Positions 41,453 to 51,849 of a stretch of 64,000 nucleotides of DNA are shown here, in pieces. Origin of the DNA: Symbiodinium kawagutii (taxonomy: Eukaryota; Sar; Dinophyceae; Suessiales; Symbiodiniaceae); the NCBI GenBank assembly GCA_009767595.1, contig VSDK01012185.1, positions 162,230 to 226,229 on the forward strand. The letters are read 5' to 3'. A model generated the notes under the pieces. That model was not told where the DNA came from, did no database searches, and was given only the letters and a program-made list of their open reading frames with translations. The stretch's first letter is position 1; each line of letters begins with the position of its first letter. The translations under genes were made by a program, and so were the position numbers.

Positions 41453-41809
41453 GCATCAGTTGTTTTAACCTTATTATTATTAACAATCAGTTGTATACCC
41501 ATCTTATTGATTGTTCAAGTGCTCAACAATGATTGGCCATGTATAAAAGTGATATGGGGTGCACCGTCAACGAGGTTTTGCAGCCTATTGTGACAAGTTT
41601 GATACCAACATCTCACCACTCACCCTGACATCTTTAATCAGTACTGGAATCAACCATTGGACCATCTAGAATCAATGGCTCCTATGGCTCATGGCAGCGG
41701 TGCTGGGATCTGAGTTTTGTGCTGCTGGCTTTGGTTAAGGGGATGGGTGAGGCCACCGTGAAAAACAGGTTGTGAAAAGCATCGCAGGAGAGGTCCACGC
41801 TATCGCTTC

Positions 41810-42050
41810 ACTATACTATCTATCTATCGAACTATTTATCGATGTGCCTACGAATCCAATTTGTCTAAGTAATTCTTAAGTCCTTAAGTATATATATATA
41901 TATGTATAGGTCTATCTATCAATCATTCATGTTTTCTATCGATCGATTTGATTGATCTTTCTATCCAGCAATCGGTCTTTGAACCAATCTATGTATCAGT
42001 ATCAGTGTTTCAATCTATTTACTATCTATCGATCGATCTTGAATTTATCT
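41810..42050. repeat. CTAT/GATC simple repeats
   Basis: TATCTATC words mixed with ATCGATCGAT and a TA run at 41888-41903. Confidence 0.6.
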
Positions 42051-42079
42051 CTACGTATGTGGCGGTCTCTCATTTTTGA

Positions 42080-42210
42080 TGGAGATGTGCACACCCACAT
42101 GGGGATTTTTTGGTGAAACACTGCCGGGAGGACTTCGGCTACTTAGCATCTTGGATTCCGCACTGGACTGGCGTGTTTGTTTCACTTCTGAACTGGCAGT
42201 TCCCTCCATG
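42080..42210 (+). CDS. Candidate exon
   Basis: HCREDFGYLASWIPHWTGVF then VSLLNWQFPP to TGA. An overlapping ATG frame (42076-42294) is longer but less exon-like. Confidence 0.35.
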
Positions 42211-42659
42211 ATGTCAAAAACCGGATCTGGATGCCAAGCCCAGGTTTCAAAACTAACGTTTTCTTCCTTGAAAGTATTTCAAACTAACATTTGAAACTTG
42301 GGTTTAAAACAAAGGGGAGTCATCAATACTCTACATGGGTGAAGATTTAGGTCCAAGACTTCAGTTCTCAACCTTTGTGGACCCATCTTTCCGTTGCTCT
42401 CCTGACGCGTTTCTCAAGTTGTATACGGTCCCTGTATGTCCCTGTGGGTCTTTGGACTGTTCTATCCTTTTTCCTGCTTGGATTTTGTTCCCACTTCTAG
42501 AACTATATGCAGCATTTCCTTTCATGATCATCGTTGTTCAGTTTTGGTTTTGATCCAAGTCCTTTTAGATTTTTAGTACTGTCAAATCGTCCGTTGGTTC
42601 CGTGCTTTTGTGAGTGGTTTCCTTTTTTCAAACTGACATTTATAGTAGTCCTTTGATGG

Positions 42660-42985
42660 GGTGCTTGTATAACATTTTTCACTCCTACTAAATTCCACCA
42701 CATTTCTACACAATTCCCACGCAATTCCACGACAATTCCACCACAATTCCAACAAAATTCCAACTCCAACACAATTCCAACAATCTCAACAAAATTCCAG
42801 CAAAATTCCACCGCAATTCCAACAAAAACCCAACAAAACTCCAACCAGCTTCCAACATATTGTAGTTCCAGCACATTTCCAACAAAATTCCAACACAAAC
42901 CCAACAAATTTCCAACACAATTTCCACACAATTCCCACACAATTCCACCAAAAATCCAACAAAATTCCACAATTCCATCAATGGA
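42660..42985. repeat. AACAAAATTCC minisatellite
   Basis: About 30 units of 9-12 bases. The minus strand reads as VGIVVELCWNFVG-type repeats for 179 codons, an artefact. Confidence 0.85.
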
Positions 42986-43086
42986 CAGATGATGGAAAGA
43001 TGTTGGATTTATACTGGAGTTATGATGGGTAACACTATGCAAAAAAGTACCATATCAGAGCAGTATATACCATAGACGTATTCAAG

Positions 43087-43371
43087 ATGTTACCATCAAT
43101 CGTCATAGAATCCATCGATGCATGGCCCAGCTGCCAATTTCCGCACAGCTGCAGCACAGCTCTATGTGGCGAATTCGAGGTGGAGATCGCCAAGTCGGAT
43201 TTCCCGGTGAAAGACAAGCTGAAGCTTCCGAAAAGGCCGTTTTGGAGCAAGCGCATTTCAGTGGACACCAAGATCCATGGCAGAGATGGGCGGAAATTTG
43301 GAGGGATCAATCCTGAAGCTATGTTTGGAAACTGCTTGAGGGTGTTTAAACAACAGTGCGTCCAACAATGA
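43087..43371 (+). CDS. Candidate terminal exon
   Basis: EFEVEIAKSDFPVKDKLKLP, then RPFWSKRISVDTKIHGRDGR and INPEAMFGNCLRVFKQQ to TGA. Codons GTG GAG ATC GCC AAG and AAG CTG AAG are typical. A second frame (43122-43316) is open with GFPGERQAEASEKAVLEQAH, less biased. The family is unknown. Confidence 0.5.
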   Translation: MLPSIVIESIDAWPSCQFPHSCSTALCGEFEVEIAKSDFPVKDKLKLPKRPFWSKRISVDTKIHGRDGRKFGGINPEAMFGNCLRVFKQQCVQQ

Positions 43372-43467
43372 TTCCTACTGCTGTTCACTCATCGTGACAA
43401 AGCTCATGATTCAACAACATGGATTGCGTTCTTGTATTCACTATATGCTATAGATGGCTGTCGATGA

Positions 43468-43614
43468 CCTGCACCTTGGAATGACCATCTCTTAATTAAC
43501 GTGGAGAGGTCATCCTCATGGGGTCATGCCAACGACTTTTCCAACGCCCACATGGCCCTTTGGGTGAAAACACAGCGTGGCATTGCGCAGTCCACAGGAC
43601 ACCCGGGCCCTTAA
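43468..43614 (+). CDS. Candidate exon
   Basis: NVERSSSWGHANDFSNAHMA then LWVKTQRGIAQSTGHPGP to TAA. An acceptor GAGAG near 43515 fits the change in codon style. Confidence 0.4.
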   Translation, partial: PAPWNDHLLINVERSSSWGHANDFSNAHMALWVKTQRGIAQSTGHPGP

Positions 43615-43979
43615 ATGATTCATCCAGGAGGTGCAATGCGCAGAAGTAACCCATGTGTGTGTGTGATGCGCACTGATGCTCATTGATGCGCATTTGGTAG
43701 CCTCATTTTTTCCTTTGATCAATTGCAAATGAACATCAGTTGGTGATCATCATCCGGCTGGTAACTATCTAATGATCATCAGTTGGTTGCAAACTATTCA
43801 TCTATATCTACTTGGTATACCCTTCATCCTTGTTGGTTGGTCATTGTCCCCTATTCTCAACCGCCTTTCATTAACATACACAGGTGACAACCATCTTCGT
43901 AGATCGACTCCCATGGGCAGATTTCTGTGCATGATTGGTCGGGCCACGTCAATGCGAAGCATGATTTGATGAAGGTCAG

Positions 43980-44174
43980 ATGCTTCACACATATGTCAAC
44001 CGAGAAGTGCTTCTTGATTGTTCTGAAAGTACACTGAGCAGATGCAAAAAATCAGCAATGACCCCCTTTGTCCGTCCCTTCCCCCTAGCAATGTACTTCT
44101 ACAAATCTCTTTGGCCCCTCCCCTTGCTTAGGGAATCTTTACATTTCACGGCGAGCAGGGGCAGGTCATTGTAA
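43980..44174 (+). CDS. Weak candidate exon
   Basis: FVRPFPLAMYFYKSLWPLPL then LRESLHFTASRGRSL to TAA; aromatic/Pro-rich. Confidence 0.25.
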   Translation: MLHTYVNREVLLDCSESTLSRCKKSAMTPFVRPFPLAMYFYKSLWPLPLLRESLHFTASRGRSL

Positions 44175-44861
44175 GGGAAGGATCAAACATACGCACCTTT
44201 TAGCATATTGTCAGTCAGTGGCTCAACCGCTGGTTGTAGCCTGACATGTTGCTCACCATAGTTTGAGGTCACTGTTGGTTTATGTCTTGTACCAACCGTT
44301 TGTTTTGGACCTGACTGGTTGTTGGTCCGCTATTTCAGCTGTGACCAGATGTTTGCAGACCGCCCGCCCTGGAGAAGTGTTTCAATTTCATGAACGATGC
44401 TTCATAATCTCAACCGCGATACTTTAGAGATTGAGCAGTTTCATATTTAGTACCAAGTTAACGAACAGTATCCTGATTGGTCCAGTGACGTTCAGTGGGA
44501 TAAACCAACACCCATGGGGATGAGCCAATGCTTCATGGAGTAGAGCCATTCCCCTTTCAGTCGGATCACCTGAGTAACGGTAGAATATCTACAGCTTGAA
44601 CGGATCTTGAGTGCTTGATAGATGAAGCATAATAAAGGGTACTTGTGTATTTGTTATGCAGCTTTGTTGCAGTTCTTTATCCTTGCTGATGATTTATATG
44701 ATTTTTGTTGCTGATGATGGGGTTCCTTTGCTTGTTGATACTGATGTTGTTGTTCAGTTGTCATTGCTGTCGGTCATACTGTCTAGTTTCTTGACGTTGT
44801 CGTGGTAGTTGCGTTCGGTTGTTGCTTTTGTGCTTATGCTCAAGTTGTGCTCTTCCTGGTG

Positions 44862-45045
44862 AAGATTTAAGCTTTGTGATAGGTTTGACAGCGACTCCTG
44901 TGTTGTCGTCAGCTCCAGGAATCTGTGGTTACCAGTGGGTGGTGGTGAGACTGGCACCATCATCGTGTCCGTCAGTCGCGTGCAGGTGGATGCCGGTCCC
45001 GATGTGGTCTCCCTGGGGTTTGGTACGAATCGGAATGCTCCGTGA
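44862..45045 (+). CDS. Candidate beta-rich exon
   Basis: SDSCVVVSSRNLWLPVGGGE then TGTIIVSVSRVQVDAGPDVV and SLGFGTNRNAP to TGA. Alternating Val/Ile and Gly turns suggest beta strands. Another plus frame and the minus strand are open too, but this frame has the best codons. Confidence 0.4.
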
Positions 45046-45499
45046 TGCTTGATAAACATCAATGTTTGTAGTGCTTAGTAGTGTTATATGATGTTTATGG
45101 TGGTCAGCAATGTGTTATAGTTTGCCAATTATTTTTTGGAAACACTAGCGGAATTGAATCTGTACAATCCGTGTTTCATAATGGCCACTTACTGTTATAT
45201 TGTGTGAACGAATAATGATTGTCAGCAATGTTGTGTAATGTTATGTGTACTGATATTTCAATGAGTCTGAATGATGGTTTATGGTGTTCGCTCATAATAG
45301 ATCACAGGTTGAAAATGGCTCATGAACAAAAGAAGCATGGTTGATCATAGCGTGTTCATATTTAGTCATGATGGTCAATAGTACTCGTAGTTGACAGTGA
45401 TTGACAACCAACAATAGCAGGTGATAGTGGCCCTAAGGTCCCAAGGTTTAAACAAATCAGATGCAATAACAAGAAGGCTTTTGGTTTACATGTCTCATC

Positions 45500-45607
45500 A
45501 TGTTCCCATTACTTGGGTACCCCTGCACCGCCCGCAGCTATGATCGTGGCGGGAATCCAGAAACAGCCATTTTGCAGAAACTCATTGCAGGTGGATGTGC
45601 TTCATAA
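45500..45607 (+). CDS. Small ORF or exon
   Basis: ATG at 45500: MFPLLGYPCTARSYDRGGNP then ETAILQKLIAGGCAS to TAA. Confidence 0.35.
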   Translation: MFPLLGYPCTARSYDRGGNPETAILQKLIAGGCAS

Positions 45608-45643
45608 AAGAGAGTTCTTAGCGTTACTCTAATAGCTCTGTAG

Positions 45644-45751
45644 GAACGGAATGTTGTGGAGGAACCCGTGGTTGATACAAAGCCCACCACGCCTTTTGGA
45701 AATGCATTTGTTAATGAATGCAAGTTCCAACAAGTCCCTGAAAAGTTATGA
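45644..45751 (+). CDS. Candidate exon
   Basis: ERNVVEEPVVDTKPTTPFGN then AFVNECKFQQVPEKL to TGA. It overlaps the start of the next frame by four bases. Confidence 0.35.
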   Translation, partial: ERNVVEEPVVDTKPTTPFGNAFVNECKFQQVPEKL

Positions 45752-45867
45752 GCAGGGAATCTCCGCTGGCTTCCTGGGGCGTACCACCACCGATGGACGG
45801 CAACAACTTGATTGCTCAACCCGCCGTTCTGCTTGCGAAGGGAGCTACGGCTGGGTCCGACAGGTGA
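45748..45867 (+). CDS. Candidate exon
   Basis: ATG at 45748: ESPLASWGVPPPMDGNNLIA then QPAVLLAKGATAGSDR to TGA. The overlap with 45644-45751 (ATGA) and similar codon quality suggest one frameshifted coding region, or alternative splicing. The minus strand is open for 117 codons here. Confidence 0.3.
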   Translation: MSRESPLASWGVPPPMDGNNLIAQPAVLLAKGATAGSDR

Positions 45868-46070
45868 TGCAAAGCAGCAACTCAAATCCACATGAGGTTT
45901 TGCTAAGTTTTACTGCTGGACCTTCACCTGATTCTATTCCCAGGATCGGCAATAGACCAAGCATCTTCAAGTGGTGCCCCTAGTGAGATGCCCAGTTAGC
46001 ATCCACCACAATCACCATAAGTCTCGGCTGTCCTAGCTGTTTCAACTTACCCCACATCATTGGTCCCATT

Positions 46071-46259
46071 GTGCTGTCCCTGTTTGGTCACTCGTTGCAT
46101 CTCCTTGCCGTCAGTCTCACGATAGGGCCGCCACTGTATGCTAGTGAACTCGTACGGCTAGAAATGAACACAGATATGGCCAGAAGCCTTGTCCAAAAAT
46201 GCATGTTCGGAGCCATAATTGCAATATTGGGTCAAACAAGTAGCGCGCAAGGCCCCTAA
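46071..46259 (+). CDS. Weak candidate exon
   Basis: GHSLHLLAVSLTIGPPLYAS then LVRLEMNTDMARSLVQKCMF to TAA; hydrophobic ends. Confidence 0.3.
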   Translation: MLSLFGHSLHLLAVSLTIGPPLYASELVRLEMNTDMARSLVQKCMFGAIIAILGQTSSAQGP

Positions 46260-46579
46260 TGTTGATGATATATGTTCAATTATGTTCATATGGTTTCCCT
46301 GTTCAGATGGATTTTTCCTTCAGTAAATCATCCCATTCTCAGGTGTCAATCCTTCTGAGCGCCCAAGGCTGATACTTCTGTGGGTGGCAAAACCACAAAA
46401 ACCATACAAAACCGCTGTTGAAACTAGTTGGGTTCCCATGTTTGACCCCATGGTTCCCGTACCTGACAGCACCACATGATGGTTTCCCATGGTTCCCGCA
46501 TGCTCTCCCGATGTTTTCGAGGTTCTGCTTAAACTGCAAGGTTTCTTATGTGTCGTATCCTAAGAAAACGCCCTGACAG

Positions 46580-46755
46580 GTAGGCGTGCCCATTCCATCA
46601 AAGGCTTTGCGGTTCTTGGCCAACAGCCACTGGGACAGATGCTGCTGGTTTGTTGCGACGCAGGGCCTTGTTGCGGTGCAGACTGTGACAAGTCTGGTGC
46701 TTGGGGATGGAACTTTGCTTTGCCCATATCCTTTTACTGGGGCTTAAATCCCAAG
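46580..46755 (+). CDS. Candidate internal exon, two frames open
   Basis: Acceptor CTGACAG, donor CCCAAG|GTAACA. Frame A reads SKALRFLANSHWDRCCWFVA and LVLGDGTLLCPYPFTGA. Frame C reads FAVLGQQPLGQMLLVCCDAG and WGWNFALPISFYWGLNPK. Only frame C reaches the donor; frame A ends at TAA just before it. Borders are convincing; the frame is not settled. Confidence 0.45.
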
Positions 46756-46828
46756 GTAACAGCCACTATCAAGGATTGATATGGCCTATCAGCCGGCCTT
46801 TGCCGAGTAGGTCTGCGAAGGGAGTTCA

Positions 46829-47195
46829 GTGAGGATGGAGAGTAACTATACCCCCTTATCCTTACATTGCGTATCGATTTTGTCCTCAAAGTCAGGTCCC
46901 AAAACTTGTCCAAAACCATCCCATGACCCTGAAAAGACCACAATCAGTAGGCTTGGCATTGCTACAACTTGGTTCACAAGCCAAGTCAACTCTTGTCATT
47001 CTCCACAGTATCCTAGCTGTCATTTGCCGTCTGTTAAAGTCCGTGATATACAACCGTTGGCTACCCTTAAAAGCTGGTTGTTTGTTGATTATTCGTCGCA
47101 AACCATTCTTGAGAATTGAACGCACTAGTTGCAATACATCTTTGCAGATGTTGACGATGAATCCTTGCATGAGCCTTCTGAATCCTTATGATTGA
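46829..47195. other. Region open on both strands, unresolved
   Basis: Frames of 96 and 90 codons (plus) and 92 codons (minus) overlap, none with decisive codon bias. Confidence 0.25.
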
Positions 47196-47260
47196 TACAT
47201 TCTCGTCTTATTGAAGTGCCTTCCACCGCTCGACTCCATGGAAGGCCGGGTGCCACTGAG

Positions 47261-47352
47261 GCTTTGTCAAGAGCATCCTGACCAACATCAAGCGAGGCTG
47301 CGCCCTAAGCTCCGACGAAGCTTGGCGGAAGCCCTGGATTTCCCTGGTGGAG
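47261..47352 (+). CDS. Candidate internal exon
   Basis: Acceptor CACTGAG, donor GTGGAG|GTGGGA. GFVKSILTNIKRGCALSSDE then AWRKPWISLVE. Codons (GTC AAG AGC ATC CTG ACC AAC ATC AAG) are among the most biased here. The ATG frame through the same DNA (47211-47516) is poorer. Confidence 0.55.
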
Positions 47353-47424
47353 GTGGGAATGTTTCTGATGCATTTGTCTATGATGATATCCATGGTCATC
47401 ACTTTGGTGATATCTTTGATCATT

Positions 47425-47460
47425 TGCTATCTATCTATCTTTCTATCTATCTATCAATCG

Positions 47461-47501
<41 letters not shown>

Positions 47502-47505
47502 AATA
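47425..47505. repeat. CTAT microsatellite
   Basis: Tetranucleotide array, nearly pure after 47460. Confidence 0.95.
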
Positions 47506-47897
47506 TTTGTGTTTAAAATGTATACTATATACCGTATGTCAAAGGAATGTTTGTCGTTTTGCTGAGTTAGTGAACATAGTTTGTGCATCATTGTTGCTGG
47601 CACCATACTTACACAGGCTCGCAGTTTGCTTTTGATAGTTGCCGATCTGCTCAAACAGTTATTGCTTGATGACTATTGCTGATTGCTCCATCAGCCAGAA
47701 TTAGTAGCAACAGAGTGGAGTTTCAGCGGTAAAACAGCACCAGGAATAGCAGTAGTGTCAATGACTTTGCTCACTATCCCTATCAATCATTCACCACATT
47801 TGTTTTTTGTTTGTTTCCTCTTCTGACGATTGCCAGCAATCAACACCTAGGTTGATGACGTTTATAACATCATTGATCTTTCTTGAACAGCATGTAT

Positions 47898-47901
47898 CGG
47901 C

Positions 47902-47954
<53 letters not shown>

Positions 47955-47957
47955 GGC
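47898..47957. repeat. GAT microsatellite
   Basis: Pure trinucleotide array of about 19 units. Confidence 0.95.
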
Positions 47958-48053
47958 AATTGTTCGTTGTGAGTTTTCAATGATCAGGCACTAGTAAGCC
48001 ATTCGTCAAGCACTATTTCGCGGGGAGCCATCATCAACCCTGACCATTTGCAG

Positions 48054-48203
48054 CAATTTGTGAGGCCTCGAGCCCCTGGTACAAGCGCATCAAGCGCGAC
48101 AACGATGGGTTCTACCACGAACTCTCCGGTGTGGAGGCGCTTGCGGAAAGTAGTCCTCCTGGGGTTCTTGTGGGATCCTCCTGGGGTCCTCCTGGGGTCC
48201 TTG
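48054..48203 (+). CDS. Candidate internal exon
   Basis: Acceptor TTTGCAG, donor CCTTG|GTATGTG. ICEASSPWYKRIKRDNDGFY then HELSGVEALAESSPPGVLVG. The 3' end is a tandem CCTCCTGGGGT repeat (about 48152-48200) coded as PPGVL units, an exon end grown from a minisatellite. Very strong bias before the repeat. Confidence 0.55.
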
Positions 48204-48355
48204 GTATGTGAGGCCTTTCCCATGGTAAGAATTGGTCAGCGCAGCTAGGAGCACCTTACGGCACCCTCATAGCGTTGGTTGCCAATGGTGAGGTTATGCC
48301 TGAGAATGCCTCATGCAAAAAGGCGCCTGATAAGGTTTAAAGAACGTGTTGGATC

Positions 48356-48520
48356 ATGGTAAAATTGATGCTTCTTAATGACAACACTGCTGAAGATTAC
48401 CACGATCCACAAAATGTTATCATTCTTCGTGTTTCCCTGGCATTTGTCCTTGCATTCAAATCTGCAAGCGCAACAAGGGAGGCACCTGAAACCCGCGGCG
48501 TTTCAAGGGGACAGGCATAG
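48356..48520 (+). CDS. Small ORF with internal hydrophobic segment
   Basis: ATG at 48356, then MLLNDNTAEDYHDPQNVIIL, RVSLAFVLAFKSASA and TREAPETRGVSRGQA to TAG. The middle could be a short transmembrane or signal-like segment. Codons improve toward the end. Confidence 0.35.
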   Translation: MVKLMLLNDNTAEDYHDPQNVIILRVSLAFVLAFKSASATREAPETRGVSRGQA

Positions 48521-48737
48521 CACTCCCAGCTGGCGGACTTGACATGCTGAAGCGGGGACGATCAGATAGCAGCGGGTGCCGTTGCGAGTTGCTTTGTAAC
48601 AGCGAGCTTTTTTTGTACCATGAACATATCTTGCAAATAATGCGCTTATTCACAGTCACCCCTGCACAAGACACACGCCATCAGACTCCGCTAGCAAGCA
48701 TGTTCCCCTTCCATGTCTTCATCCCAACACGCCACAG

Positions 48738-48821
48738 GAGTCCGCACGAAAGCGAAGAAGACTTTCCATCTCGGAATTGCCGTCCGAAGACATTTTCGAT
48801 CGCCCATGGGAACTGGAGTAG
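48738..48821 (+). CDS. Candidate terminal exon
   Basis: Acceptor CGCCACAG, then ESARKRRRLSISELPSEDIF and DRPWELE to TAG. RKRRR followed by Ser looks like a nuclear signal with a phosphosite. Longer frames over the same DNA (48544-49002 plus; 48681-48947 minus) lack bias. Confidence 0.45.
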   Translation, partial: ESARKRRRLSISELPSEDIFDRPWELE

Positions 48822-49288
48822 AGGCCAATGGCCACAGAAATGTTTTCCGGGTGGTTTCAATGATAAGGTCCTTTCTTTTTGGTGTTCACAGCCACCATGT
48901 GCAATGCTTGGCAACATCAAACCAGCGCCCTTGCAAATAGGCCACATAGTGTATCATAGTGCCGCCATGAAGAAACAGTTCAGGGCACACACGCAGATAT
49001 AATATGTCACACATCAGGAGCCGCATTGCAACCACCTTGTTTATTTCAATCGCTGAGCAGAACAGTAGAGGAGCGGAAGTGAGACATTAGAATCATGAGA
49101 AGGATCGCCATTCCCTGTTGATTGAAGATTTCAATGAACACGGTGAGCTATTTGTTCAATGACTGCGGCATATTCCGCCTCAAAGTTAACACTGGACTAA
49201 TCCCTTCCCCGTAATACTAAATAGAGAAAGCACGACAAGCTATATTTTTTCAGGGTGGTTCAATGTTTTTAATAGTCGGATCCCGGAT
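48822..49288. other. No supported gene
   Basis: Continuation of a long unbiased plus frame, then AT-leaning DNA up to the MITE-like element. Confidence 0.35.
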
Positions 49289-49812
49289 GGACCCCTAATA
49301 ATCAATTGAATTTCCTTTCAAGCAGAGAATTTTGATTTTAAAATTTAAGTGAATCCCTTTCAAATTCTATTCAAGACATTGCTAATATTCGATTTGAAAG
49401 CTTGCCTCTTTTGATAGTCAATTTAAATGCCGTATTAACAAAACAAGAATAATGTGATTTCAAAAATGTGATTACTGTAAATTTATCTCTACATCCTATC
49501 TGAAACATTGCTAAAATTGGATTTCGAAGCTTACCCCTAATAATCAATTAAAATTCCTCATTAGTAGAAACATAAAATGTGTGATTAAGTTCCTGGTCAA
49601 ATTCTATTTCAAATAATGTTAAAAAGAACGGGTTTCAAAGAGAACCTGAATAATCAATTTTCAGGATCTATTTGATTATTAGGGGGTAAAAACTCTCTGG
49701 AATGAATGTGTTTTCCAATTGATTTTCAATTGCCGCAATTAAAAACGTAATTGAAAATCAAAAACGGACAGAAATCCAGAATTCCACGCCTGTTTTTATG
49801 ATTAGGGGGACC
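49289..49812. mobile_element. MITE-like element with imperfect terminal inverted repeats
   Basis: Left end GGACCCCTAATAATCA (49289-49304); right end reads GGTCCCCCTAATCATAA on the complement (49796-49812). The interior is AT-rich, holds further direct and inverted copies of CCCCTAATAATCAATT (49532 onward; inverse at 49673-49685) and has no coding block. No target-site duplication was confirmed. Size and structure fit a non-autonomous DNA transposon or a decayed inverted-repeat satellite. Confidence 0.45.
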
Positions 49813-50434
49813 TTTAAATAGCTGGAAGGGATTTTTTAAATCCGTCCCATAGGATGCTGGCGCAAATAATCTAAACATATCTAAACCAGTCACTCTGCAC
49901 ATGAGTGGCCACCCGGTTGTGGGTTCTCACATATTTGTTTAGCCTGCACAGTCCAACCATTGACCCATAGCAGTTGAATGATGGGCTACTCTAAGGGATG
50001 CGCCAGCGGCTTGCTTGGTTGAGCTCCTAAAGCGTTGCAGCCATTGTTGGCTGAGCCAGAGGCGAAGGCTCAGGGGCTGAGCTGTATTTTCAGTGACCAA
50101 TGAAAGGGCAGTAGTGCCAAGTACTGTAGTGCCTCATTTAGTCCAAAATGTACGGGTCAAACCAGGTTGGAAATCAATCAAATGTATTTCTTTGGTTCCA
50201 ACTCAAGTGGAGGCTTAAAGTCTTAAAGCGATGGAGCGCCACGAAGATCTTGGGACCCAGGGTTGTGAGAGCCTCCTTCCGCAGCAGACTCTGCTCACGA
50301 AACGATTGCAATGGTGAAGTGGAAGCAGCACAGCCAGAGATTCAAGAGCAAACTTGGTTTGTGTTCCCTTTTGTTCCTACATCTTCAAATTCTGTTTTCA
50401 AACTTGTTTCCTTGTGTTTTCATTGAATCGTCAG
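49813..50434. other. No firm gene
   Basis: A plus frame at 50148-50426 includes CNGEVEAAQPEIQEQTWF (about 50300-50355), which may be a small exon, but splice borders are not clear. Confidence 0.3.
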
Positions 50435-50605
50435 GGCCCGGATCCATCCGAAGGCCGGCTTGCTTCAGCTTCCTTCAATCTTCACAGCCCTGCGTGGGCC
50501 GCAAACAGGAAGCCTTTGGGAACGCGGCGCTGGGAAAGTCTTGGAGGGTTTCAGTTTTGTCCCGCAGCATTGGTTTATGATGCATTTGAATTCATTGGAT
50601 TGTGA
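50435..50605 (+). CDS. Candidate terminal exon
   Basis: Acceptor TCGTCAG, then DPSEGRLASASFNLHSPAWA, ANRKPLGTRRWESLGGFQFC and PAALVYDAFEFIGL to TGA. All three plus frames are open; this one has by far the best codons. Confidence 0.5.
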   Translation, partial: GPDPSEGRLASASFNLHSPAWAANRKPLGTRRWESLGGFQFCPAALVYDAFEFIGL

Positions 50606-50814
50606 AAAGCCGGAACTAACGAGGCATTGTCCGTTTCAGCGATGTTGTTGGACTTTTTCGTGCGCCGGTGATGCGAGAGGTTTCTGCGAAGATGTGGGAG
50701 TGCAATTGATTTAAGATTTGTATTGGCTTTGGTTGTCATTGATGTATATACTGTATCTATCTTTTTGTCTATTTGCTTGCCTAATTGATTCATCTACTCA
50801 ATCTCTTCATTCAG

Positions 50815-50991
50815 CCGGCTACATCCACAATCACATCTCTGTCAGTGACCAATAGGCTTGCGGGGCTGTGCCATCGTGCTAATCACTTTCAAAAGCTTTG
50901 CAGTTCATGGTTGCGACTAAGGTTCCTGTTGAGCACTGGAGGGTATGCGCTCACAAATGTGCATACGTTCAGGAAATTTCAGGATAGGTAA
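50815..50991 (+). CDS. Candidate exon
   Basis: Acceptor CATTCAG, then PATSTITSLSVTNRLAGLCH and SWLRLRFLLSTGGYALTNVH to a stop at 50991. Confidence 0.35.
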   Translation, partial: PATSTITSLSVTNRLAGLCHRANHFQKLCSSWLRLRFLLSTGGYALTNVHTFRKFQDR

Positions 50992-51251
50992 GACAGATGC
51001 ACAAGCATCAATGGCGGATATGCGGCCCCATGCGTGGATCCAAGATGCAAATTAATACGTCACAGTGATCACTAGTTGAATGATAAACGGCTGATAATTT
51101 CCCATTGAACATGCATCGTTTATTGCCTGTGGATCTACCACGATTCTGATGAGTTTCGCACCTGCTGTTCCACACTCCAGAGCATTGTGAATAGATCGCA
51201 TTTGACAGAAAAGAGGCGCTACGCGTTCCAGAATGCTGGCAAGTTTGTTTT

Positions 51252-51569
51252 TTGCATGCAGCGATTTGCTGCCATTGCTTGCCGAAGCACAGCCCAACTT
51301 ACAGACGATGCAAGGGATTTGATTTGTTGCTCCCTGCCTTAGAATTTATGACCAGTACGGGTACTGGCAATGGTAGCTGCGTCTTGAGTGCTGGGCGACA
51401 TGCGGACATACCCAGTAATGTTGTTTTTTTCCCTACTGTTGGTGAACAAGATCCGGGAGCAACCGGACGGTTGTTTGTCTCCAACTTGTGGTTCTTGACT
51501 ACCATCAGGATCCTTTTTTGGATTGTGGGAGTGATTGTTTTATTGTCAATAATGATTCCAGCTGTTTAA
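51252..51569 (+). CDS. Candidate exon with C-terminal membrane helix
   Basis: FDLLLPALEFMTSTGTGNGS then HADIPSNVVFFPTVGEQDPG, ending in the hydrophobic FWIVGVIVLLSIMIPAV before TAA. A single-pass tail anchor is possible. The first 30 codons are weak, so a splice entry near 51318 is likely. Confidence 0.4.
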   Translation: MHAAICCHCLPKHSPTYRRCKGFDLLLPALEFMTSTGTGNGSCVLSAGRHADIPSNVVFFPTVGEQDPGATGRLFVSNLWFLTTIRILFWIVGVIVLLSIMIPAV

Positions 51570-51578
51570 GCCACCCAT

Positions 51579-51770
51579 ATGTCAAATACAGATAGACCCC
51601 GCACAAGGCAGGGGGCGGAAGTTTCCAATAACAGGGAAACCGCGATCCTAAAAGAGGTTGGGGGAATGTTCTGCCTATTGGGTTGTTCGTTGGAGCCGCG
51701 AATGTGTGGTGTTGGCGTTGCTGGCGCGGATGTTTGTGTGGTCTGGACATTGCTGGTTGCTTTTCTGTGA
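51579..51770 (+). CDS. Weak candidate ORF
   Basis: RPRTRQGAEVSNNRETAILK then FCLLGCSLEPRMCGVGVAGA to TGA. The minus strand is open for 94 codons; neither is convincing. Confidence 0.25.
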   Translation: MSNTDRPRTRQGAEVSNNRETAILKEVGGMFCLLGCSLEPRMCGVGVAGADVCVVWTLLVAFL

Positions 51771-51849
51771 TCATTGTGATGAGCTTCATGACATTTCACT
51801 CCCCTCTGAGCTCTTTGACTTCTGAATTGTATTTTGCTCCAAGCTGCAA

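Noticed and set aside
42503..43042. 179-codon minus frame rich in Cys, Trp and Val
   Set aside because: Translation of the AACAAAATTCC minisatellite.
45538..45891. 117-codon minus frame
   Set aside because: Antisense to three plus-strand blocks with better codons.
48544..49002. 152-codon plus ORF with ATG
   Set aside because: Lacks codon bias; a short exon in another frame (48738-48821) fits better.
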